Shown: positions 45,000-56,786 of the stretch, piece by piece | How the letters are laid out: every line of letters begins with the position of its first letter | Numbering within the stretch: the first letter of the stretch is position 1 | Assembly (NCBI GenBank): GCA_036925085.1 | Contig: JAUPFP010000018.1 | Coordinates: forward strand, 3,109,885-3,173,884 | Length of the DNA: 64,000 bases | Direction of reading: 5' to 3' | Origin: Brachycybe producta | Lineage: Eukaryota > Arthropoda > Diplopoda > Playtdesmida > Andrognathidae | The notes under the pieces: generated by a model | The model's input: only the letters and a program-made list of their open reading frames with translations | Told to the model about the DNA's origin: nothing | Databases searched by the model: none | Program-made: the position numbers and the translations under genes

Positions 45000-45449
45000 C
45001 AGTGGTTTCCTAAAGGGTGTGCTCGTGACAGGGTTTGGCAAGGTTTTTCCCCCCACTAGTTGGTTTAAACATGGTTTAAACTGGGCTGAGCTAATACGAG
45101 TTTAACCTTCTTAAATTAGAAGTTGCCAGTCCGTCATAAAAAGGGCGGAGGCAACTTCTGTTCGTCCCGATTTCTAAATGCCTGTAGTAAAACCTGGGTT
45201 TCTTTGCCAACCATGGCCCATGTGCCACGAAATTTTAGACTTTACACTGAAAGTGTTAATATAATTTATTTTTTTAACTTGATTGGAAAATAAAAAAATA
45301 ACCAAAACTTTGCTTATTACACATTTGTACGCACTAAACTAGTGGTTTCCAAAGGGTGTGTGGACGACGCAGCACACTAGTGTATGCCTCGATTTCTCCA
45401 GGCAAAAATTACTGTGCCATGAGCAAAAAAAAAGTTCGTGAACCACTTG
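45000..45449. mobile_element. hAT-like element (CAGTGGTTTCC), carrying a MITE fragment
   Basis: Ends CAGTGGTTTCCTAAAGGGTG and inverse CAAGTGGTTCACGAAC. Flanking 8-mers GTATATAT (44992-44999) and GTATATGA (45450-45457) match at 6 of 8. A second TAGTGGTTTCCAAAGGGTGTG at 45341 is an internal copy of the left end. The interior holds TTTAAAC units and a family A half copy. Confidence 0.65.
45114..45185. mobile_element. MITE family A, right-half fragment
   Basis: AATTAGAAGTTGCC..CATAAAAAGGGCGGAGGCAA and CGTCCCGATTTCTAAATGCC plus TGT. The left half is missing. Confidence 0.8.
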
Positions 45450-45457
45450 GTATATGA

Positions 45458-45813
45458 ATGCGTTCCACGCAGTAATTAATCAACATGAGAGCTGAAAATC
45501 GATTGTATATTTTGTGGTTTTTCACTGAATTCTAGAGTGGTCAGTTTTTAAACCACTCCCTTCCCCCTCCCCCCCCCCCAATCTGATTACATTCAAACTC
45601 AAAGAGGTCACTTGATCATCTTTTTTGGGCACTCAATGATGTTTGGACCACTGAACAAATTAATTTCTTTCAGGAAGGTAATAAAATCTTGAACAAAATC
45701 GAATTCGTATCAAAGTTCTAAATCATTAAAAATGCCCATTTTACACTACTGTATAATAATACAGTATATCTAGCAGTAACTCTTGATAGCCCGTAATTCT
45801 CACTTGACTAGCA
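45458..45813. other. Intronic DNA, no feature
   Basis: Poly-C at about 45571-45579. Nothing else. Confidence 0.5.
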
Positions 45814-45822
45814 ATCTCAATT

Positions 45823-46029
45823 ACAGGCAATTAGAAATCGGGACGAGCAGAAGTTGGCTCCGCCCTTTTTACGACGACCGGCAACATCTTATTGGTTTGT
45901 TGTGTGGTTCGACGTTGAAAAGGGCCGGAGCATGTGACGTCAGACTACATAACCAACCAATTAGAAGTTGCCGCTCGGCATAAAAAGGGCGGAGCCAACT
46001 TCTGCTCGTCCCGATTTCTAATTGCCTGT
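45823..46029 (+). mobile_element. 9-bp-TSD MITE family A, copy 7 (complete)
   Basis: ACAGGCAATTAGAAATCGGG and exact inverse. ATCTCAATT is repeated exactly at 45814-45822 and 46030-46038. All inner modules are present. Confidence 0.95.
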
Positions 46030-46362
46030 ATCTCAATTGATATTATTTTATTTAGTGTTCAATCTGTTTATTAGTTGTTAGTTACCTGTCAAGAACATTA
46101 TTATAATAAATTCATTTCATAAAAAAAAAGTTCACCTTAAAAAAAACCATTTTTGTCTAACAAAAAAAAAATTCAAAAATGTGATTTAAATTACTTGATT
46201 TTTATGACGTTGTCATTTTTTCTTTTCTTCTCTCGAATAAATCAATTTAAATCACGTTGATTTTAATGGAGAAAAAAATCTATTTGATCGAAATCAATCA
46301 ACCCTTGACGTGACAAAAGCTCACGAAACCGTCAATCAGTTATAAAAAACAAAAACCAGGAT

Positions 46363-46945
46363 TAGGATCGATTCACACGAAACGGTTCACCCGTACTCAA
46401 GCATCATACTATAAACTTTCAATTGAAATCCAATGTATTCAGAATGTCGGCGGCGTCCAAACTCTGATCACAATTTTCCATAACCGGACCGTGTTATGAC
46501 CGGATAGTGTAAAGACCCTCATTGAAGCGATAGGAAAACTGTTGATTAAAAGAATGTGTGTGTGTGTGTGTGTGTGTGCTTGTCAGAAGTTGCTTCGCAA
46601 GGACCACTTTGTCGCGCCACATAAAAGTTGCAATTTTTTTAGCATGCCACTGATTACATGGGGATGTTCAGCATCAGCAGCATTTTGGCACAGGCAATTA
46701 GAAAACGGAATGAACAGAAGTTAGCCCCGCCCTTCCCCCCGCCCTAATTGGTTGGTTATGTAGTCTGACGTCACATGCTCCGCCCTTTTCAACGTCGAAC
46801 CACACAGCAAACCAATTAGAAGTTGTCATTTGTCATAAAAAGGGCTCAGCCAACTTCTGTTCATCCCGATTTCTAATTGCCTGTCATTTTGGCAAGTTGT
46901 CAACAGGCCATTGTTTTCAATGGTGATCCGTGTGAAACCGACTTC
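46363..46945. mobile_element. ATTCACACG-type element split by a MITE
   Basis: GATCGATTCACACGAAACGG on the left and the inverse of GTCGGTTTCACACGGATCAC on the right suggest one element. Family A copy 8 lies inside. Outer borders are approximate. Confidence 0.45.
46690..46884 (-). mobile_element. 9-bp-TSD MITE family A, copy 8
   Basis: ACAGGCAATTAGAAAACGG and inverse ends. CATTTTGGC is repeated exactly at 46681-46689 and 46885-46893. Opposite orientation to copies 5 and 7. The left subterminal block is rearranged (CCCTTCCCCCCGCCC). Confidence 0.95.
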
Positions 46946-47736
46946 AGGTTCGACACCTGACGTCGCACACAATTCAATTCCTAAAACCTCCGATGATATA
47001 AAAAAAAATAACGTGATGATCTATTAGTTGTTCCAGTGTGACAAGTCTGTAAATCTGAATAAGTAGTAAAAATGACGATGGTAGCAGATGTGTACTAAGG
47101 ACAACCCCCTGAGTACAAAGTGAACACAGGGGCTACCCCACTTCGTATTCCCCCCAGTTCTCCTTTGTGTTATCCAAAAGTGACAGAATTAGCAAAAGAA
47201 AGAAAAGGGAGAGAAGGGGGGGGGGGGGGGGAAGTGTTCTAGCATGAGAAATGAGTCCTGAAAACACTCTCCTCCTGTACCAACATATTACACTGTACAT
47301 ACATACACACTTCCAAAATCATGCATACTCCCCCCCCCCCCCTTCAATATTTCTATGATTGTCATCTAACAAGGGGCGTCTACAATCTCCTCCTCCTCAT
47401 CTTTCCCCTTAAAATATCTCACCCCCCTCTTTTTCTAAAGTAATCGAAATTTTCACGACCTTTTATCCCTCTCTTTCTTTCTGTCTGTCTATCTCCTAAT
47501 TTAAATAAGTGCAAAAAAAATCTAATTCGAAACTACAAAATTGAAAGAATCCTGATGTCATTTTATCAAGTCACCATTACAAAATCACTGACTGAAAAAA
47601 AAGCAATCAAAAAATTCTCCAAAAACCACAACTGTCAAATTCTAATTAATTTATAATCAATTAATCGTTTCTCATTCAAAAGAAGTTTTCATTAGCACGT
47701 GGCATATTAGTTTATTAACTTATTAAACAAAAATCC
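46946..47736. other. Intronic DNA with poly-G and poly-C runs
   Basis: Poly-G at about 47217-47231 and poly-C at about 47332-47342. No gene. Confidence 0.5.
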
Positions 47737-47988
47737 GGGGCAGACTATTCGTAGGTCACTAGGTGACCTACACTTCAGAGCTGTAGGTCACTCAGTGACC
47801 TACACTTTTAGAAGTTTTTTTTATATCTATGATTAGGTGGGATTACCTCAAATTAAGCTTGTTGCAGGGGGGTTTCGAGGCGCAGCCCCCAAAGCTAAAA
47901 GTGTAGGTCACTGAGTGACCCACAGTTCTTCTCCAAATAGCTATCGGAAAGTGTAGTTCACCTTGTGACCTACGATTAAGACTGTCCC
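47737..47988 (+). mobile_element. Palindrome-rich repeat R, copy 2
   Basis: Ends GGGGCAGACTATTCGTAGG and inverse GGGACAGTCTTAATCGTAGG. Flanks CAAAAATCC and AACAAATCC match at 7 of 9. The interior repeats GGTCACTNAGTGACC. Collinear with the inverse of 15462-15698. Confidence 0.7.
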
Positions 47989-49283
47989 AACAAATCCATT
48001 TCGTAGTAAATCACAATCACTTTTAATTAATGAAGTGTGTTCTTTAAAACAAATTAGAATTAAACAATTAAACTTGTTTTAATTAGTTTTATCAGATGAA
48101 ATTGACAGATAAAGAGCGACAAGTTCAACAGAACATGCAAATGAGGCATTACAAATTCAAACAACCCCCCCCCCCGCTTCCTAGCCAATTGAAAAAGCAA
48201 GATGACCTAATTAAGGCATTCATCCTAGCACTGACCATACCTCATATCCCTCCCCCTTTCCCTAGAAAAAAATTCCTCATACAACGAGGCTATAAAAATG
48301 ACCACCAAATGACCATTCAATAACAGTCACACCGTTTATGACCATTGTCATCCTGGTGAAACATTAATTATTATTATTATGCAACACAACACCCCCCCCC
48401 CCCCCCTTCTAAATAATAACTTATATTGTGGCTCAAAAACACAAGTGGTCTTCAGACAAAAGTTATGTTAACTCCTGATGTTGACACCCCTTTACTCCCT
48501 TCACCTAACCCCTCACAATCCCCTCCTAACTTAAACCATACCTAACCTACTATACTCTGTAAATACAACTGAATGACGAATATCAAAGCAAACGATTCTT
48601 AATAAAAAAAAAAGCGCTGAAAAAACAGATGTCACAAAGCTTATTTTTTTTAAAACAGCAACTGTTTTATTTTTTTTTTATATTAAAACTTATTTTTCGC
48701 ATAGGTGATTTTTATTCAGTTACGATTAATCTGAAAACGTATGTTCTGAAGCTCATTGACAGACAAAATAAATAGAAGATATGATCTGTCAGTCCAGATC
48801 CGAAATCAACGATCATATCAAATCAACAAACAAATGCTAAGCAGACAAGCGAATAAGGCTTCAGTATTGTTTCGACCGTTACAGTCAGTCACAACGCTCG
48901 GCAAATAAATACAGGCTCTCCGTCGTGCAGTAACGTCATTGAAGCCAAAAATCTATGAACTTCTTTCAAACAAGCAGGAACAAATATCACACTAAAAATG
49001 TGTAATCCTTAAATAAGCTTCAATTATTTTCTAATAATTAAACTAACTTTTAATAATTTTGTTACAATTAAACAACCTTTAAAGATTTTCTATTAATAAA
49101 ATGGAAGTTCTCTGATCATTATTTGACAAACAAATTTATCTTTTTTTTTTTAAACAAATTCATATTAGTGGTCCGCGAGATTTAAAATTTTGAATTTAGT
49201 GGTCCGTGAGGTACCAAAGGTTGGCGTGGCGACCACTGATTTAGAAGATGTTCTATTTTTCTTAAATGATCACATCTACTAGA

Positions 49284-49535
49284 GCGCTTTTTCAGGATCA
49301 GCATCATTCTTATGTTATTTACAAAGCTATACACGATGCGGATGCACTCTGCACAACATACATATTGAGGACACCTCTCCCCAATTCTCTTGTCTGGAAG
49401 GTCACAATATATACTATAAAACTGTCACACTGCGCACTTTATACAAGTAAAAATGTTCAAATACTTTTACAAGTGTATAACCACCGATTGATAGTTATAA
49501 AATTAATTTATACATTTTATGTAGCAAATCATTAA
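49284..49535 (+). pseudogene. Fragment with a Cdc45-like DADALC motif (weak)
   Basis: After a CTTTTTCAG acceptor-like site the plus frame reads HSYVIYKAIHDADALCTTYI and stays open to 49535. Cdc45 has hydrophobic strand-x4-D-[VI]-D-[AS]-[LI]-C-x3-IL near its N-terminus. Seven key positions agree, but the following sequence does not clearly continue. Possibly a decayed fragment, possibly chance. Confidence 0.15.
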
Positions 49536-52072
49536 CGAAAACATTCATCATTTAATTGACACAAAAATACAAGTTAAAATTGTAGGTGTATAACGGGGCT
49601 TTACAAATGAATTGTGTGGATTTTTTTTTATATTTTCGTTTTAATGTTTCCACATGATGTTTTCACAAAAACATTAAAAAAAATTAATACACACACACAC
49701 ACCACCCATTAGATAACAGAAAACGAAGGCAAACACAGAAAGACAAACGTTTCAGCCAGCCAGCCAGCCAGCCAGCACAACACATACCACCATACCCACA
49801 CCCCACACAAACACATAAGAGTGAACCCGTGAAAGTCGAGATAATTATAAGAGCTATGAAAACATGAAATTGCTCTTACAAAATGGAATTTACCCAATTT
49901 AGCAGAAAGAACCTAACTACCACAAACGTTCTCCCTCTCTCTCTCTATCTCTCTACCCTCCGTCGTCCCCAAAGCAAACAAAAATATCAGGGAACTTATA
50001 ATTAATGGCCACTACTGTTCATTAATGGGACAATTTTTATATTTAAGAAAGCGACCCAGAGGAACCGGAGTACGGAGGGGGAAGAGAGTGTCTTACCCTT
50101 CATAAACATAATTAAGAACCCCCCTCCCCCCCCCCCCCCAAACTCTCTTTTATTCTAAACAACTCCATTAAAAGAACTTTTTGTAGTGGCCCCATATTCT
50201 AAACCCCTTTTAATCTAAACTTCTAATGTTTGCAATTTGAAACAATAGAAACTCGGTTACAACCCTACTTTTTTTTTAAAGTTAACAAAACAAAGAAGAG
50301 AGAAAAAACAAGTCTAGTAGTAATAATAAATCATAACCGTAATAACTACAAAAAAGAAGAGGTGGAGAGAGAGAGAGAGAGAGAGAGTGGCAAAATTTGT
50401 GAATGGTCGTGTGCCAAACACATGCCCTCTTCCTTCCCCCCTCTTTCCCCCAACAGGGCCAACACACACTTTCCTCCTGAATATCAAAAGAACAAAGACA
50501 TCATTTTGCCTCAAAATACAATCACCCCATTAATAACTTTAAAAAGAAGCTTCTGTTTGCTAATAACACTAAATAAAAAAAAACGGCAAGAAAAGTGAAA
50601 TTTGTTTCCGACCGTTCTTTTCATTATCTGTTGTGAAGAAAAATAAGAAAAAAAAAAAAAAAAGACCAATAAAGTCTGAGTCTGAGCTCTGAGCATAGCC
50701 TTCTACTATATAACAGTTATACAGTAGAAAGGTTATGGTCCGAGACTCCTAGTAATAAACGAGTTCAGTTTTTCTCTCCATTCAAGAATTTCTAATGCTG
50801 CGGCCACGATCCATACGTTATAAGAGAAACGTAAGATTCTACATAAAAGACATGACGTCATGAGAATGATGCCGTACTTGTGTGGCAGATAATGACAAAG
50901 CCATTTCTCGCCTTTCTAAATTCATTCATTCATTCATTTTGCATCCGTCAGGTACGGCCCTAAAGTATGCACGCGTTGAACGGAGCCCAATGCAAAAAAA
51001 AAAAAAATTGCATTTTGGAGTTGATTGCCTACATGTGTGTCCATTTCATAATTACAATCAACTAACTGTTTGAAATAATTGTTCAACTTGTCATTGTTTC
51101 ATTTATTTCACAGTAGTTAAAAAAATATTTAGCCAGCAGCACGGAGCCACTGAGAGCGCAGAGGGCTCAAGGCGGGTTGCCTCGCTCGCCTTGCCCTAAG
51201 AACGGGCCAGTTAAGTGTAAGACAAGAGCATAATGCAAAGTACTTAGTAAACACGTAGTAAAAAGGAGACGTAGTCATGTAAAGCTTATTACAAAATCAA
51301 ATAGCTAGAACTTGATGCATATTTTTGTTGTCCTTCCTGATTGTATTTAGGACTACAGACACTAGATAAATGTGATTCTGAATTTCTGAGGACAAAATAA
51401 CACTGTTGACTTTGTATTAACTTTGTATTAAAAAAATACGCGGAGACACAAAACAGAACCAGACACAAAGTTCCGCAACTTAACTAAGTCACCATTTTTC
51501 TCAGCGTATAAATGGAGTTTTTATTTAAAAAATGAACCGCCTCCTCCTCCTCCTCCTATTGAAAAAGTGCACGCGATCCGAATACATAAAAACAAAATTA
51601 AAAAACCATCCACTTTTAATTTTTGGAAGAAAAAAACAAAAACAACAATGAATAGAAGGAAAAGAAACACTATTCATTTATTGAAGAGTATAGCCTATGT
51701 GTTCCTTTGTAAAGAGGCAGACGATTAAAGTAGAACACAATTGTAACAGAAACACACATGGGACGTCCGGTTTGCATTTTTAGAAATTAGAAGGAGGGAC
51801 AAGGGTTCTCTTTCCAGACACTAATTTGGTTCAAATATAATGTATTTAAAACCATAATAATAGACTAAAAATGAGATTGAATAGGATGAACACACATACC
51901 AAACAAAACAAAAAATACATTTAATGACAGTGTTCAATAGCAAGTGGCCGCTTACGAGATTCAGCGCCTCCTATAATTATGTATACTTGATTATGGGGTC
52001 GCATTTACGGACCTTACAAAACAAAACACTCAATAATGGAACCATTCATTCATTGAATTGGTCAAAGCAAAC

Positions 52073-52213
<141 letters not shown>

Positions 52214-52434
52214 GGGAAACTGGAGTGACACAAAACAAACTATAGCCATTTGAGAACGGATTAAGTTGAGCTTTGTTCAACTCATTTTTAATGAATTTTC
52301 CGTTCACATTTTTTTATGAAAAATTTTCTTAATTTAAATATTCTGTTGTGATTTTTTGAGCGGAATTCCGCTTGTGTGTTCCAGGCTTTTGCAATGTCAA
52401 TGACAATAATCATTGGGGAAGTAAAGCCTCGTTT

Positions 52435-52829
52435 TCACGGTGGCGATAGTTCTATCGTGAGAGTAGCTGTCATGAAAGTTGTGACAGTTCATTCTCACGA
52501 TAAGCAACTGTCTACACGTCTTGAAGTAACGTGATAGTTCTGTCACATGACAGTGTGACGTTTACTTCATAAATATCATTGAGTCAACAACAGTGTTGCC
52601 TCTCTTCCTCCAGATGCCAAATTTCCCTACAAAGTGGATATTTCCCTACAAGCGGTGGTCACACAACAACTATTAACCATCGCGACAGTACTATCAACTA
52701 TCTAGTCAAACGAGATAGTGTGATAGTGCGACAGTGACTATCATGTGGGTTTTCACGATGATAGTTCTTGCAATAGTTCCTTGTCATAACAGCGGCTATC
52801 GTGACAACTATCATCGTGAAAACGGGGCT
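52435..52829. mobile_element. TAA-flanked element rich in CTATCGTGA motifs
   Basis: Ends AGCCTCGTTTTCACGGTGG and inverse AGCCCCGTTTTCACGATG, flanked by TAA at 52432-52434 and 52830-52832. The interior repeats ATAGTTCTATCGTGA and CGACAGT variants. Non-coding. Confidence 0.8.
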
Positions 52830-52832
52830 TAA

Positions 52833-53360
52833 CTTCTAAGTTTAGTCCCCCAGGTTCTACTTTGCACAGGGCCCCCCCAAAGTGTTAATCCGGGCCTGTA
52901 TATTTCACAACTTTTCATAAATTTCATGAAATATTTCAACAAAATAAACTTCATGAAGTTGCCCATCACTACTAAATTATATAAGGAAATTCATAATTAA
53001 TTATTTTTAATCTGAAAGAGGGCAAACAAAAATCAAGGACCATATTGTGAGATAAAGTGGAGAACTGGTCATAGTAAAATAATAAAAAAAAAATTCATTC
53101 AAACATAATATGATTGATAGTTTTCATTGGAAGGTCAAAAATCCAAAGTTTTGCCCAATTCTCTCAGAAGAGAACTAACTTTCCAACTATCTAGACAAAT
53201 GCAAAGATCAACGAAATTTCTTACGAATCTTCTGACTTTAATTAATTTTAATAAGTGTCATCACACTCATTAGAATCATTACACGAAATTAGGCAATTTG
53301 CTAAACGACACGCGCGATCTAGCAGCATACCAGTTAAGCATCTTGGTACCAAGACGGTTG
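52833..53360. other. Intronic DNA with a hAT-like end
   Basis: CAAAGTGTTAATCCGGGCCTG at about 52878-52898 matches a terminus of the 19982-20151 family. The rest has nothing recognised. Confidence 0.45.
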
Positions 53361-53638
53361 GGGGGTCACTACAGCTACCAAAAAAAATATAAACCTTTCT
53401 CCCTAACCTAACCGAACTTTACACAATGAAACCTAACCGAACCTAACCAAACCGAACGTTCAGTTAAGTTTGGTGCAGTTCAGCACCAAACTTAACTGAA
53501 CCTTACCTATAATGAAACCGAACCGAACCTTACCTAATGAAACCGAACCGAATCTAACCTAAACTAAACGTATTGATAAAAAAGGACTATATTTTTTGGT
53601 AGCTGCAGTGACCCAGGTAGCTGTAGTGAGCCAGTCCC
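53361..53638 (-). mobile_element. TTAGG-containing inverted repeat O, copy 2
   Basis: GTCACTACAGCTACC at the left and GGTAGCTGTAGTGAGCCAGT at the right. The interior has CCTAACCTAACCGAAC and several CCGAACCTAACC variants, plus a central palindrome CAGTTAAGTTTGGTG / CACCAAACTTAACTG. Inverse of the 17622 copy. Confidence 0.65.
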
Positions 53639-54192
53639 TTGCAAGACCACATGTTTCCATGAACAAGCTAAGCTTTGGTGAGCTCATTTTTAGGAGCTTC
53701 AACAAAGCTTGCATATCTTAGCAAAGTTTGGAGTATAAACCAAGGTTACCTAAAAATTAAAACTTAAGGAACACAAAGAGCTCATTTCAGCTGTAACAAA
53801 TTAAACTAAAAACACAAATTGCAACAATTTTTTTTGTTTGAAAAAAAAATCAAAATGGCGTTTTTATGTTGTCTTATACACGACAATAGTTCATCTTCTA
53901 AATGCCTTAAAAGAGGTTCTCTATGTCAATATTTTTTGTAACAACGGGATCAAACATCTTATAAAAAAAATACTTTTTTCTCAATTTTATAAAAAAAAAT
54001 ACACTTTGAGGTAAAAAAAAAAGTCTTAAAATGCATTTTGGTCGGTGAGATAAAACAGCCATTGTCGTTTAAATATGAGCATGGCTAGCAAGGTGAAGAT
54101 GGAAAGAGAAAAAAAAAAACAAATTCGTAACATTCCTAAACGGATCCACGAATGGTGAAATGAAATGCAACTTTTCATAAATTCTGTCACAA
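53639..54192. other. Intronic DNA, no feature
   Basis: AT-rich with several A- and T-runs. Nothing recognised. Confidence 0.5.
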
Positions 54193-54850
54193 TAGAGGCG
54201 GCCTCAGACGATGCATATACAAGCTCAGGAAATTTACATAAAAATAAGAAAAATATAGGAAAATTGAAAATCCTTAATTTTTTTTTTTATTATTTTCACT
54301 GCCTTATTGTGTAATTTAGAATTACAGTAATTTTGTTTTATTATTTATGTTTTATAAACGAGCTGTTCAAAAAATAAGATATGTCAACGGTTTGGAACCG
54401 ATAGGATCGGTTCGCCAATTACCGTAACCGATAGGACCGGTTCGCCAATTACCGGAACCGATAGGACCGGTTCGCCAATTACCGGAACCGATAGGACCGG
54501 TTCGCCAATTACCGGAACCGATAGGACCGGTTCGCCAATTACCGGAACCGATAGGACCGGTTCGACAATTACCGGAACCGATAGGACCGGTTCGACAATT
54601 ACCGGAACCGATAGGACCGGTTCGACAATTACCGAAACCGATAGGACCGGTTCGACAATTACCGGAACCGATAGGACCGGTTCGACAATTACCGGAACCG
54701 ATAGGACCGGTTCGACAATTACCGGAACCGATAGGACCGGTTCAACAATTACCGGAACCGATAGGACCGGTTCGCCAGTATAGGTCGAACTGCTAAGAAC
54801 TGGTTCCGAACCGAGTAGATATGGTTTGGTTCCACCCTTCGCCACCTCTA
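54193..54850. mobile_element. Possible hAT-like host of the 30-bp array
   Basis: TAGAGGCGGCCTC at the left and the inverse of TAGAGGTGGCGAAGGGTGG at the right could be a hAT TIR pair enclosing the array. The 8-bp flanks do not match, so this is tentative. Confidence 0.35.
54396..54780. repeat. 30-bp minisatellite, about 13 units
   Basis: Unit AACCGATAGGACCGGTTCGC plus CAATTACCGG. Variants at one site (CGCC/CGAC/CAAC) are grouped, not random. On the minus strand it reads EPVLSVPVIV repeated, ten codons per unit. That frame has no other support. CCGGTT/AACCG dyads lie in each unit. Confidence 0.95.
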
Positions 54851-54851
54851 A

Positions 54852-54990
54852 CTAATGTGCTGCGTAAATCTGCTAATGCATATTAGAAACCGGTTCTGAT
54901 CAGTTCGTCAATCTCGAGGTATCGGTTCAAACGCATTAGCAGGTTTGCGCAGCACATTAGACAAATATGCTGCACAAATCTGCTAATGCA
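54852..54990. repeat. 28-bp inverted repeat plus a third direct copy
   Basis: CTAATGTGCTGCGTAAATCT..GCTAATGC (54852-54879) pairs with 54933-54960. A third copy ATGCTGCACAAATCTGC follows at 54966-54990. Directly abuts the hAT-like right end at 54850. Confidence 0.8.
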
Positions 54991-55022
54991 ATAAATATAG
55001 GTAACCGGTTTCCAAAAAAACC

Positions 55023-55112
55023 CGAAACCACACAATAAACCAATTAGAAGTTCCCGGTCGTCATAAAAAGGGCGGAGCCAACTTGTGTTCGTCCCGATTT
55101 CTAAATGGCTGT
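55023..55112. mobile_element. MITE family A, right-half fragment
   Basis: CGAAACCACACAATAAACC, AATTAGAAGTTCCC, GGGCGGAGCCAACTTGTG, and a terminus with ATTTCTAAATGGCTGT. The left half is missing. Confidence 0.8.
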
Positions 55113-55931
55113 TTTTAAAATCATTTGGTATCAACCACGGGTTCGTCATGAATCTCACACGTGTAACTTTTGTTTGAGTGCAACAATTACTATTGATGAG
55201 CAAAGTACACGCCTCGTCTGGCATCGCCCTTAAAAAAATTAAAAGATCGAGGCTAAAAAAAAAACCCACGATCTTGAAACGGCAATAATATGATGGAATA
55301 AATTCCAAACTTGAGAAGCGGGCTGCCAATAAGCGTGAAGCGTACAATTTGCATGCAAATTGACCAAGTAATAAAATACGAACAAAATTTTTTTTTTAAA
55401 AATAAAAAAAAAGTTTGCTTTTAACAATGAAACAACAAACGAGAATAAAAAATAACACACTATTCATTCAATTTATGAGACAATGGGTGTGTGTGTGTGT
55501 GTGTGTGTGTAGTCAAAAAAACCGTTTACATATGTTTATGATTAAACGACATTTTGACAAAAAAAAATTAGATCCAAACATTTCAAAGTTAGAATTTTTG
55601 CTGTACTTTTTTTTTTTACTTATGCTTTCCCTTATATAAAAAGCATGTAGAGGAATGCCGAATAAAAAACCAAATTCTCAATCAAGTTTCATCCTCCCCC
55701 CCCCCTCTTCCCGCCCACCTCATTCGACTCATTTGAAAACATGACACTGTGCATTCCATGTACTGTTTTTTTTTATATAACAGCATTTATTTAATCTATC
55801 TTAACATTGTGAACAACTTCGGAAATGAAGACAGTTCTCACCTTGCTTGGTTTCTGTTATACGATTGGGAAAAATACAAAGTTTACATTAGCAGTGAAAA
55901 ACGCAAATTAATGAATTAAGAATGTAAATTA
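55113..55931. other. Intronic DNA, no gene
   Basis: (GT)n at about 55487-55510 and poly-C near 55697-55706. The minus-strand frames here are chance. Confidence 0.5.
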
Positions 55932-56477
55932 TGTCAGATTCGTGAATTAAGTCATTTTCATTAACCTTCACTATAGGATAGGAAATTGAAAAAAACATTT
56001 TTTTAAATTAACACCTTTAACACCATAATAGTAAAAAAAACACGTTCATTTTCAACACAATGTTATACCTAGTACAACACACTTGATAATTTAAATGCAT
56101 TTAAATAATAAACGTTTTCTACAGAGCCCCATGAAGGGCAAACAATATATCGAATTCAATTTATTCAGTTAATAATCTGTAAATATTGAGTTAATACTTA
56201 AATATAATATAGAAACTATTGACAAAATATTGATTTAGTATTTTAATTTAAAATATTAATAATTAAAGTCAATTTTTATTTGGTTCATGTCCTTAACTGG
56301 ATTCCGTATCATTCACCTAAACACATTTAATTGGAATTCATTTAACTCATGTGTGCACAAGGTAGGGTTGGGAAATGGAAAACAAGAAAAATTTAAAACA
56401 AACAAACAAAAAAAAAAAATCAGTTTTTTTCTAAAGAAAAACATCAAGAAAAAAAAAACACGTTTTTTAGAACACTA
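55932..56477 (-). mobile_element. TAGTGTTG-ended element AC, copy 2, split by family H
   Basis: Inverse of 29059-29305: CCTTCACTATAGG, AACACGTTCATTTTCAACAC, GGGTTGGGAAATGG, then ACACGTTTTTTAGAACACTA. The family H element at 56068-56362 lies between CAACAC and GGGTTGGG. Confidence 0.65.
56068..56362 (-). mobile_element. TA-flanked MITE family H, copy 3
   Basis: CCTAGTACAACACACTTGAT...ACTCATGTGTGCACAAGG with TA at 56066-56067 and 56363-56364. Contains CTACAGAGCCCCATGAAGGG. Inserted in element AC copy 2. Confidence 0.85.
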
Positions 56478-56784
56478 GTTATAACTAACTTATAAGTTAT
56501 AAACAATATGTTTCAGAAAGGTGTGGGGGGCGGCATCGGTTTAAAAATTTCTCAACTTTTCAAGTGACAAAAACCAATGCAAAAAGAATAAACTGCTGAA
56601 CCATCATAAAAATGAATTTATTGACAGACATTTTTGCAATTTCACAAAAGCTAAAAATCTGTGAATCTCAACTGCATTCATTAAAATTGGTAGAATTTAT
56701 GTGATTTTTTTTCTTTTCTTCTCTCTCTTTTAATAACACAGAATAGACACAAAAATAAAATACAAAATTCTAGAATCTCATATG
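56478..56784. other. Intronic DNA, no feature
   Basis: Nothing recognised. Confidence 0.5.
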
Positions 56785-56786
56785 TA

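Noticed and set aside
51131-51210. GC-rich patch considered as an exon
   Set aside because: It resembles a hAT right terminus (GCCTTGCCCTAAGAACGGGCC-like) rather than coding sequence.
54384-54845. Minus-strand 153-codon frame of EPVLSVPVIV repeats
   Set aside because: Product of the 30-bp array, with no flanking domain or signal.
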